DNA of 64,000 nucleotides from Niveispirillum sp. SYP-B3756 (GTDB taxonomy: Bacteria; Pseudomonadota; Alphaproteobacteria; Azospirillales; Azospirillaceae): assembly GCF_009495745.1 (NCBI RefSeq), contig NZ_WIDQ01000006.1, forward strand, positions 1 through 64,000, read 5' to 3'. Of this stretch, positions 44,064 through 53,500 are shown piece after piece. The translations under genes and the position numbers were made by a program. How positions within the stretch are numbered: position 1 is the first letter of the stretch; every line of letters starts with the position of its first letter. The notes under the pieces were generated by a model, which was not told where the DNA came from, did not search any database, and worked only from the letters and a program-made list of their open reading frames with translations.

Positions 44064-46208
44064 TCAGCCGGCGGTGACCTCGCCCAGTACCATGGGACCG
44101 ATGGCGGGATCGGTGCGGCTGTCCTGGCCGGTTTCGATATGGCCAGCATAGCGGCGCAGGAAATCCGGGCCGGACAGGGCCGTCACCGTCAGATCATACC
44201 AATGATCGCTGGCGACGACGGGCCAGGACAGGACTTGTTCGGCACCGCCGGGCAGTTCCACTTGCCGGCTGCCGCCGCCATAGACCGGTGCCTGGGCAAC
44301 GGACAGGGTCACCATGCCCGCGCCCCAGTTGCGCAGGAACAGGTCGACCTGTCCCCGCGCCGCACTTTCGCGCAGGTTGACCTCCAGATCGGCGGCGACG
44401 CTGCCGGCGAAATGCCGGAAGAAACCAGCCGGCCCATGCAGGCTCAGATCGAAGACCGACCCGTCCAAAGGCTGCCAGGGCTGGGCCCGGTAATCATGGC
44501 CCGCCCCCAGCGTATAGCGCCAGGGCCCCTGCCGGTCCTGGTTGTCGAACAGTTGGAACACGGCCCCCGTACGGCCCTTATTGTCCAGCAGCAATTGCGG
44601 CCTTCCATCCACCAGCCGCAGATCGGCCGACAGCCGATAGGGCAGGGGACGGTACCGGCGCTGTGGTCCCTCCTGCACCGTGGGCGTCTGCTTTTCCGGG
44701 ATGGTCAGGCCCGGCGCTTCGGCGGAGATGCGGACCCGCTGCATGTAATCGGCCGTGTCCGGCAGCACCAGCCCGCGCCAGTCGCGGTTGGGATTGGCGA
44801 AATCGAAGGCCGAAATCAGGTCGCCACAGACGGAACGGCGCCAGTCGCTGATATTCTTTTCCCGCACGCCGAACCGCGCCTCGATGAAGCGCAGGACGGA
44901 GGTATGGTCGAACAGTTCCGAACAGACATAACCACCCCGGCTCCAGGGCGACACGATCATCGCTGGCACGCGGATGCCCAGGCCCAGCGGGAAGGTGCCC
45001 TTGTTGGGATGATGCGGATTGCCATCATCGGGGTAATGCTTGCCTTCCCCGGCCACGGGCACGGTGGAATGGCCGTCCTCTGGGAACAAGGGCGGGCGGG
45101 GTGGGGGCAGATGATCGAAGAAGCCTCCAGCCTCATCATAATTGATGATGAAGACGGTCTTGGCAAAGACCTCCGGATTGTCGACCAGGGCTTCGATCAG
45201 CTTGGCGCAGACATGCTCGCCCTTGGCCGGCTCGGCGGCGGGATGTTCGGACAGGTCCGCCGCCGTGACGATCAGCGACACCTGCGGCAGCTTGCCGGCG
45301 GCCAGATCGGCGCGGAACGCCTCCACCAATTGCTGCCCATCCGACCGGGTCCGGTCCGGCCCCGTCTTATGCTCCGACACCCAGGACCGGCCGCGCGTGT
45401 AAAGCGGGGTATCCTTCGGCGCCGGGCGGAACGGCTTGAACACGGAAATGACATTGTCGCCGAAATTGTCATATTCCTGATAGACCTTCCAGTCGATCCC
45501 GGCCGCTTCCAGCCGCTCCGGATAGGTGGTCCAGGTCAGGGGGCCCTTTGCCAGCGGTTTGTCGGTGGTCTGATCGGCGCTGGGCGTCTCATCCTCCCCG
45601 TAATTGCTCATCACCGGGTCGCCGCCCACCTTGCCGCCGCCATTGCAACCCGTCATCAGGTGCAGGCGGTTGGGATAGGTCTGGGTCAGGGTCGAACAAT
45701 GATACTGGTCCAGGATGGTGAAGGCATTCGCCAGCGCATGGTAAAAGGGCAAATCGGAGGCCCGGTGATAGACCATGCGCTTGTGCAGTTCGCGGCTGGC
45801 GCCCCATTTGTCATAGCGGCCGCCATTGACGATGGTGATGGCCGCCTGATGGCCCTGGTCCGACCCGTCCACCGTATAGGCATTGGTGCGGCGGCTGTCG
45901 CCATGGAAGGGCATGACATGGCCGTCGGCATGTTGGTCGCTGGGCTGTTGCCAGACGCTGCGCCCACCGGGCAGGCGCAGCGCCCGCGGGTCGCCGAAAC
46001 CGCGCACCCCGTTCAACGTGCCGAAATAATGGTCGAAGGACCGGTTCTCCTGCATGAAGATGACGATATGTTCGACGTCGCGGATCGTACCGGTCCGGTT
46101 GTTGGCCGGGATCTCCATCGCCTTCAGGATGCTGGCCGGCAGCAGGCTGGCCGTTGCCCCCGCCGCCGCCATGCCGAAGAAACGCCGTCTCGTACTGCGC
46201 GTCATCAT
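44064..46208 (-). CDS. Phosphocholine-type phospholipase C, Tat-exported
   Basis: The 714-residue phosphoesterase of the PlcN/PlcH and acid phosphatase family would cleave phospholipids to diacylglycerol and a phospho-head group. It has a twin-arginine signal (STRRRFFGMAAAGATASL) and the opening HIVIFMQENRSFDHYFGTLNGVRGFGD, with the metal and nucleophile region. IINYDEAGGFFDHL and FDHTSVLRFIEARFG are further core motifs. Two C-terminal beta domains (RYRPLPYRLSADLRL ...) match DUF756 repeats. No haemolytic accessory gene is seen. It is divergent from the GntR gene, with an operator-like palindrome 29 nt before its start. Two adjacent Met codons leave the start uncertain by one residue. Confidence 0.85.
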   Translation of the reverse strand: MMTRSTRRRFFGMAAAGATASLLPASILKAMEIPANNRTGTIRDVEHIVIFMQENRSFDHYFGTLNGVRGFGDPRALRLPGGRSVWQQPSDQHADGHVMPFHGDSRRTNAYTVDGSDQGHQAAITIVNGGRYDKWGASRELHKRMVYHRASDLPFYHALANAFTILDQYHCSTLTQTYPNRLHLMTGCNGGGKVGGDPVMSNYGEDETPSADQTTDKPLAKGPLTWTTYPERLEAAGIDWKVYQEYDNFGDNVISVFKPFRPAPKDTPLYTRGRSWVSEHKTGPDRTRSDGQQLVEAFRADLAAGKLPQVSLIVTAADLSEHPAAEPAKGEHVCAKLIEALVDNPEVFAKTVFIINYDEAGGFFDHLPPPRPPLFPEDGHSTVPVAGEGKHYPDDGNPHHPNKGTFPLGLGIRVPAMIVSPWSRGGYVCSELFDHTSVLRFIEARFGVREKNISDWRRSVCGDLISAFDFANPNRDWRGLVLPDTADYMQRVRISAEAPGLTIPEKQTPTVQEGPQRRYRPLPYRLSADLRLVDGRPQLLLDNKGRTGAVFQLFDNQDRQGPWRYTLGAGHDYRAQPWQPLDGSVFDLSLHGPAGFFRHFAGSVAADLEVNLRESAARGQVDLFLRNWGAGMVTLSVAQAPVYGGGSRQVELPGGAEQVLSWPVVASDHWYDLTVTALSGPDFLRRYAGHIETGQDSRTDPAIGPMVLGEVTAG

Positions 46209-46236
46209 GATCTCTGGGCTCCGTTGCAAGGTAAAC

Positions 46237-46248
46237 TGGACTATACCA
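46237..46248. promoter_or_regulatory. GntR/HutC-type operator TGGACTATACCA
   Basis: The site lies in the 169-bp gap between phospholipase C and the GntR gene. With flanks it reads CTGGACTATACCAGAT and matches 14 of 16 positions of the site before the PLP-enzyme gene. Its place next to the regulator gene makes the adjacent GntR/UTRA protein the natural binder. Confidence 0.65.
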
Positions 46249-46377
46249 GATGGAATTTTACGATGGCGCGACGTTTTCATGACGCCTGGACACGCAGGCT
46301 TGACGTAGCGTCACTTCCTGGGTGTTCTGCCCCGGGCCGGCGGAATCGCCGCGATACCGGAACCGACGGGAGCATCA

Positions 46378-47148
46378 ATGGGAACGAGTGGGGCCAAGCC
46401 CTGGTGGCGGGAAAGCGCACCCGCCCACAACCAGTTGCAATATCTGGAACTGCGTGACCGCATCGCCGCCCAGATCCAGGCGGGCGTGCTGGGCGTTGGC
46501 GACCGGCTGCCCTCGGAACGGCAGTTGGAAGACGGGTTGGGCTCGGCCCGTGGTACGGTGCGCGAGGCCTTGTTCCAGTTGGAGGCGGAGGGGCTGATCT
46601 ATCGCCGCGACCGCAGCGGCTGGTATGTCTGCCCGGCCCCCATCCTGTACGATCCGACACGATCGGAAGGCTTCATGGCCTATGTCACGGCCCAGGGACG
46701 CCGGCCGGAAACAGAGACCCTGTCCAAGCGCCTGGTGCCGGCCCCCGACGCGGTGGCCGGCATTTTCGGTGTGGCCGAGGGCACGCCGCTTTATGATATC
46801 CGCCGCCTGCGCAGCATCGACGGGCGGTCGGTGCTGGTCGAACGCATCCATGTCAACCCCGATCTGGCGCCCGGCCTGATCGATCATTCCTTGGACGGGT
46901 CGCTGACAGCCGTGCTGAAGAACGCCTATGGCGTGGCGGCCGCGCGCAACCGCATCGCCATGAAGCCCTGTGCCATCCTGGGCGACGATGCGGAAACCTT
47001 GCGGGCCCGATCCGGTTCGCCCGGCTTGTCCGTCATCCGCACCAGCTTTGATCCCGCCGGCCGTGTCGTTGAGTATGACCAGGAATGCTGGCGCCACGAC
47101 GCCGTCATTGTCTCTGTCGATATAAGAGTCGCCCCACCGGGCCACTGA
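46378..47148 (+). CDS. GntR family regulator with UTRA domain (HutC/PhnF group)
   Basis: The 256-residue regulator has an N-terminal winged helix (about 20-85, YLELRDRIAAQIQAGVLGVG, then LPSERQLEDGLGSARGTVREALFQLEAEGLIYRR). The C-terminal UTRA ligand domain spans about 95-245 (AQGRRPETETLSKRLVPAP ... YDIRRLRSIDGRSVLVERIHV). This group includes PhnF- and PhnR-type regulators of phosphonate genes and binds TGGTnTAnACCA-like sites, three of which are present within 13 kb. It is divergent from phospholipase C. GGGAG precedes the ATG. Confidence 0.87.
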   Translation: MGTSGAKPWWRESAPAHNQLQYLELRDRIAAQIQAGVLGVGDRLPSERQLEDGLGSARGTVREALFQLEAEGLIYRRDRSGWYVCPAPILYDPTRSEGFMAYVTAQGRRPETETLSKRLVPAPDAVAGIFGVAEGTPLYDIRRLRSIDGRSVLVERIHVNPDLAPGLIDHSLDGSLTAVLKNAYGVAAARNRIAMKPCAILGDDAETLRARSGSPGLSVIRTSFDPAGRVVEYDQECWRHDAVIVSVDIRVAPPGH

Positions 47149-47562
47149 TCCATTTGCTGGCCCTTATCGCCCCCCAATCACACCGTTGCGAATGGCGAGG
47201 TCGAAAACGCCGTTCGGGATGGCAATCAAAGCCTTCAGATCACGATGTTCCTGGAAGGGCGCACCGGGATGGCGTCGAGAGAGTCGCTGAGCCGCAACGC
47301 CCTTGCCCGAAACGGATGACCGGCCGGGCAGCAACGGCGTATTCTCTCGCATGGCCGTTCCGGTAAACGTAACAGGCACCCCCCCTGGTTTGGCCATTGG
47401 TGATCTTGCCCGCCGAGCCCGTATAGGGATGCGGTCCTCCACAGACCGCAACGGACCCAACTAATGACCAAGCCTGTCCTCAAGTGAACCGGACATTCCA
47501 CCCCCCCCTGAATCAGGGTCACCGGTTGAGTGAGGACGTCAATAAAATACGCAACTTTCATG
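47149..47562. other. 414-bp stretch without recognisable gene
   Basis: Short open frames run through this region on both strands, but none shows a known motif, a consistent ribosome site or the codon pattern of neighbours. A 7-bp hairpin, TGCGGTC/GACCGCA, occurs at 47431-47451. It separates the GntR gene from the convergent megasynthase operon and could be degraded coding sequence or a spacer with termination signals. Confidence 0.4.
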
Positions 47563-50500
47563 CTAATCGGCCCTCCAATGCGCCATGCAAAGCTGGGCCA
47601 GTCGTTCGGCGACGGGATCGGCCAGCACGGAGAAATGGGTGCCGGGCAGGGTATGGGCGGCGGGATGGGCGGCGCTGTACCGGCCCCAGCCCAAATCGTC
47701 GCCCCGCAGCTCCGCCGGCAGTTGCGCGCGGTCCGGCCGGTCCAGCGTGGCCGTCGCCCGCAGCAGCAGCAATGGCACGGGGCTGAAATCCACCGGCGCG
47801 TATTCCATGGCCGCGTTGGCCCGCATCAGGCGGATCATGCCGCGCAGATGGCCGCCGGCCACGTCGGGCAGGCCATGGGTGCGCAGCAGGTCACGGGCTT
47901 CGCCAAGCGCTGTATCGGTATCCTTGTCCGCGAAATAGCCGGGCCCCAGCACCAGTGGATGGCCGGCGGCGGCAGCCAGTTCCTCCAGAACGGCGGCCAG
48001 CCATTGGCCATCGTCCATGTCGCGGGCCTCGGTCAACAGGGCCGGGCCCGGGGCGTAGCCGTCGATGACCATCAACAGTTCCACCGCCTGCCCCGCCGCG
48101 ATCAGTCGCTGGGCGGCGGCGAAGGCCACCTTGGCGCCAAAGGAATGTCCACCCAGGCGATAGGGACCGGTGGGCTGGACCGCGCGGAGGGCGGTCACTG
48201 CCCGCGCCGCCATGCTTTCCACGTCGGGATCGGGCGGTGTGATGCCGTCCAGGCCGGCCGGCTGCAGGGCATAAACCGGCCCACCCTGGCGGCGGGCCAG
48301 GTGCCGCGCCAGGGCTGCGAAGGACAGGACGGTGCCGCCCACGCCAGGGAACCAGAAGCTGGGCGTACTGTTCCCGCCCTCGGCCAACCGCACCAAGGGT
48401 GACCAGTCTTTATCCGATGCCGGGTCTCCGTCACGCACCAGCGTCGCCAGGGCGGCAATGGTGGGGTGGCGGAACAGGCTGGCAATGGGCAGCGTCAGGC
48501 CAAACGCCCGCTCCACCGCCGCCAGCGCCTCGACCGCCTTCAGCGATGTGCCGCCGGCATCGAAGAAGCTGGTGGCCGTGCCGATGCGGGTGATGCCCAG
48601 GATCGTCCGCCATTGTTCGCACAGTGCTTCCTCCACCGCATCACGGGGCGGCTGGTGGTCGTCGTCGGTGAAGCTGCCGCGCGGGTCCGGCAATCGGGCC
48701 AGATCGATCTTGCCGCTGGGGGTCAGCGGCAGATCGTCCACCATGACGATGAAGCCCGGCACCATGTAGCCGGGCAGCGCGCAGGCCAGGTCGGCGCGTA
48801 GCCGGGAGACCAAATCCGCCGCCGCAGGAGCGGTGCTTGGGACCACATAGGCCACGAGGTCGGTGGGCGTCTTGCGTGGATAGCCGATCACGGCGGCCTG
48901 TGTCACGGCCGGGTTCCGGCGCAACTGCGCCTCCACCTCGCCCGGCTCGACACGGAAGCCACGGATTTTCAGTTGTTCATCCAGCCGGCCCAGGAATTCC
49001 AGCGCCGCCGGCCCGCCATCCGGGGCCACCCGCCAGGCAACCCGGTCGCCGGTGGCATATAACCGCTCCCCCGTGGTCCTGTCGGTGATGAAGCGTTCTG
49101 CGGTCAAATCCGGCCGGTTCCAATAGGCTTGGGCCAAGCCCACGCCGCCGATATGCAGTTCGCCGGCCACGCCGGCCGGGACGATGTTGCCCTGGGCGTC
49201 GTGCACCCGCACGGTCCAGCCCGCCAGGGGGCGGCCGATCAATGGTTTTGCATTGATGGCCTCGCAGGGGGCCAGGGTGGCACAGACCGTCGTTTCCGTG
49301 GGGCCATAGGCGTTGATAAAGACGCGTCCCGCCCCCCATAAGGCCACCATGTCGGCGGGCAAGGCGGCACCCGCCGCCACCAGCACCCGCAGCGCCGGCA
49401 GCGGCCGGTAGGGCAGGGCCGCCAGGGCGGCGGGCGTGATCGTCAGATGGGTGATGCCCTGGTCATCCAGCAGCCGCGCCAGGCCGGGGCCGGGCAACAG
49501 CGCGTCGGCGGGTGCCAGCACCAGTTCGGCACCAGCCCCCAGGGCCATGGTGAATTCCCAGACCGAGGCGTCGAAACCGGCGCTGGCCATCTGCAGCACG
49601 CGGTCGCCCGGCTGGACGCCCAGCAGGCGGCGCTGTTCCAGCGCCAGCGCCAGCAGGCCGCCATGGGTCAGCAATGTGCCCTTGGGCCGGCCGGTGGAGC
49701 CGGAAGTGTGGATGATGTAGGCCACGTCGCCGGGTTCGGGGGCCCTGTCGAAGGCCGCCACTGCCGGGCCGGACAGGATGGCGTCCATCGCCGCCACCGT
49801 CAGGGTTGGTGGATGGCCCAAATCCGCCAGGATGCCCTGGCGGCGCTCCTCCGGTGCGGCGGGGTCCAGCGGCGCATAGGCCAGGCCCGCTTTCAGGATG
49901 CCCAGGAAAGCGGTGATCAGCGCCGGCCCGCGCGGCAGGTCCACGCAGACCGGCGATCCACCGGGCAGGGCCAGCGCCGCCAGATGGTGGGCGACGCGGT
50001 CGGTATCGGCCTGCAGACGGTCATAGCTGACGCATTGGTCACCAAAGCGCAGTGCCATCGCCTGTGGCTGCCGCAGCGCCAAGCCACCGAACAGCCCCAC
50101 CAGGGTGGTTGGCGTTTCCGCCGGTGGGGCCACGGGCGTGATGCCGGCCGGTACCGGCGCGGGCATGGTGCCCCACAGGGCCCGGATCATCGCCGCCTCA
50201 TCCGCTGGCAGCAGGGGCAGGCGGGACAGCGTGGTTTGCGGCGCCGCCACGGCGCCCGCCAGCAGGGTGCGGTAATGCAGGGCCAACCGCTCCGCCGTGT
50301 CGCGGCCGAACAGCGCGACCGCATATTCCAGGCTCAGCGCCAGATCGTCGCCAGCCTCGGTGATGGAAAACAGCAGGTCGAACTGGTTGGCGCGCTTGTT
50401 GGCGTCCACGAAATCCACGGTCAGGTCGCTGGCGGGCACCTGGGCTTGTGGCAGGTTTTGCAGCACGAAGCCGATCTGGGCCAGCGGGTGCTGATTATGC

Positions 50501-53500
50501 CGCCGTTGCGGGGCCAATGCCTCCACCACCTGGGCGAAGGGCACGTCCTGGTTGGCATAGGCCTCCAGCGCCGTGCGGCCGACCGCGTCGACCAGGGTCT
50601 CGAACGCCATGTCCGGCTGGGGCCGGGCGCGCAGCACCAGCAGGTTGACGAAGAAGCCGATAATGTCTTCCTGCCAATGCTGGGTGCGGTTGGCGACGCT
50701 GACCGCCACGGCCTGATCGTCCAGGCCGGTATAGCGGAACAGCAGGCCGTAGAACCCCGCCAGCAGCACCATGAAGGGCGTCAGGCCCCGCGCCTGGGCA
50801 TAGCCGCGCACCTGTCGCGCCAGATCGGTGCCCAGCGACAGGGTGACCACGTCGGCGGCGAAGCCGCGCTCCTCCGGCAGGGGGTGATCACCCAGCAGGC
50901 CGTGACGTTCCGGCAGGCCTTCCAACTGGCCGCGCCAATAGTCCAACTGTCGGGCCAAGGTGTCCGTTCCCAGGTCCTGGCGCTGCCAGCGGACGAAATC
51001 GGCGTACTGTGCCGTGGGCGCCGCCAGGGGCGACGGCCGGCGCTGGGCAAACGCCGAATACAGGGTGGCCAATTCCCGCATGAAGATCGACAGGGACCAG
51101 CCGTCGGTGACGATGTGATGCATCGCCAGCAGCAGCACATGCTCATCCGCCGCCAGTTCCAGCAGATACGTGCGGACGGCAGGGCCCACCTCCAGGTCGA
51201 AGGGCTGTGCCGCCGCCGTATCCAGGAAGGCGGCCTGTGCCGCCACGCGCGCCGCCACGCCCAGGTGGGCCAGCGAGGTCAGCGGCAGATCCAGGGGGGT
51301 GGGCGGCATCACCTCCTGCGTCGGCACACCGTTGCGGCGGGGGAAACGGGTGCGCAGAGCCTCATGCCGATGGAAGATCGCCTCCAGCGCGCGCGCCAGG
51401 GCCTCCCGGTTCAAATCGCCGGTCAGCCGCAGAGCCAGGGGCACGTTATAGGCAGCCGAGCGCGCATCCAGTTGATGGGCAACCCATAATTGCTGCTGCA
51501 TCCAGGACAGGGGCAGCGGACCTTCCGCCGGCAGGTTGGGCGCAGGCCCGGCGTCGGCGTCGGGCGCCAGGCCCATCGCCTCTTCCACCGCCTGCGCCAG
51601 GGCCTGTGCGGTGGGGGCGCGGAACAGCGCGCGCATGGGCAGCGACACGCCGAAGCGGTGGCGGATCTGCGCCAGGATCTGGGTGGCCAGCAGGGAATGG
51701 CCGCCCAGGTCGAAGAAATTATCCTCCGGCCGGATGTGCTCATGGCCCAGCAGTTTGCGCCAGATGGCGATGATGCCACCCTCAACCCCGCCCTCCTCAA
51801 CGCCACCATCCTCTGCCGCGTCCTCCAGAGGCGCCGCCGCCACGGGGGCCGTGTCACGGCCCCCCAGGTTGATCCATTGGCGCAGGCGGGGTTCCAGATC
51901 GCCGCGTGTCACCACCGTCTGTGAACTGGTGCCATGGTGCAGAACCCGCAGGAAGGCGGCCAGGCCCTCCGCCGCCGACATCTCCAGCGCGTGCAGATCC
52001 CGGCCGGGGCCGCGCCCGTCAATCCGGGAAACGTTCCAGCTATCCCAGTTCAGGCTGAGCCAGCGGCCGGGCGCCGTGCGCTCCGCCGCTTGTGCTGCCG
52101 TATCCAGGGCGGCGTTGGCGGCGGCGTAGGCAGCGAGGCCCAGCCCCCCCAGCACGGACGCCATGGACGACATCAGCACGCAGAAATCCAGATGTTCATC
52201 CCATTGGGGCCGCTCCCGCAGCAACCGGGCCAGGATGGCGATGCCGTCCACCTTGGCGCCGAACTGCTCCGCCGCCTGCGCCGGGTCGTACTCGTCCAAC
52301 GGCTGGTGCATGTGCTGGCCCACGGCGCCGGCGGCATGGATGATGCCGTGGATGGCACCCCACTCCGCCTCCACCGCCGCGAACACGGCCGCCATGGCAT
52401 CGGCGTCGCCGGCATCGGCGGCGAACAGGCGCACCTGGGCGCCGGCGGCCTCCAGCGCCCGCACCCGCTCCACCACCGTCGGGGCGGGGCTGGCCGCACG
52501 CCGGCCCACCAGGACCAGGCGGGCCTGGACGGTGCTGGCCAGATGGCCGGCGATTTCCAGGCCCACCCCGCCCAGGCCACCCGTGATGAGATAGACGCCA
52601 CCCGGCCGCAGGGCGCGCCGGGGCGATCCCGTGGTTTCAATACGCTGCGGCTCATAGGCCGGCAGCCAGCGGTGAGATCCGCGCAGGGCCACACGGGGGC
52701 CGCGATCGGGGGCCGCCAGCTCTGCTGCCAGCCGCTGGGACAGACCCGCCGCCGGGACGGCGGCGATGTCTATCAGGTGGGTGCGCAGGCTGGGATATTC
52801 CTGGGGGATGACCATGGCCGGTCCCGCCACCAGCGCCTGCTCCATGTCCAGCTCTTCGGCCCCCGTCACGTCGGACAAGCCGGTTGCCAAGATGGTCAGG
52901 TCATGGATGCCACCGCCCAGCGCCTGCGCCAACAGGCACAGGCTGGTGAAGCCCAGGCGACGGGTATCGCCGGGGACCAGGGACCAGGCGTGGATGATGG
53001 TGCGTGGCAGCTCGGCGATATCCGCCAGCAGGCGGGCATAATCCGCCGCCGCGTCCGGCCGCACGGTTGCAATCCCGCCCGCCGGGGCGGCGTATTGCGC
53101 GCCGGGGTGCACGCGCAGGAGGGTGCACCCTTGGCTTTCCAGGTGATCGGCCAGCCGCTGGCCCGCATCGGCCCCGGCGTCACCCACGAATATCAGCGCG
53201 TGATCCGGCAGATTGCTGGTGGCCAGGGGGGCGGCACGCCGCCAGGTGGGCACCAGGAACCAATCGGCCGGATCGGCCTTGCGGGTCAGGCGTGCGGGCA
53301 GGTTGCGGGGTGCCGCCGCCGCGTCCGGCGCGTCGATCCAGCAGCGGCGGCGCTGGAACGGGTAGGTGGGCAACGGCACGCGCCGCCGCGCTTCGTCGCC
53401 GCCATAGGCTTGCCAGTCGACCGTCACGCCGGACTGCCACAGCCGGCCCAGCGAGCGGGCGATCAACTCGTCCTCCTGCTCGCCCTCGGCCGCCTGCCGT

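Noticed and set aside
47235-47561. Minus-strand frame of 108 codons next to the megasynthase
   Set aside because: No motif, no ribosome site, and overlapping frames of equal quality on the same strand.
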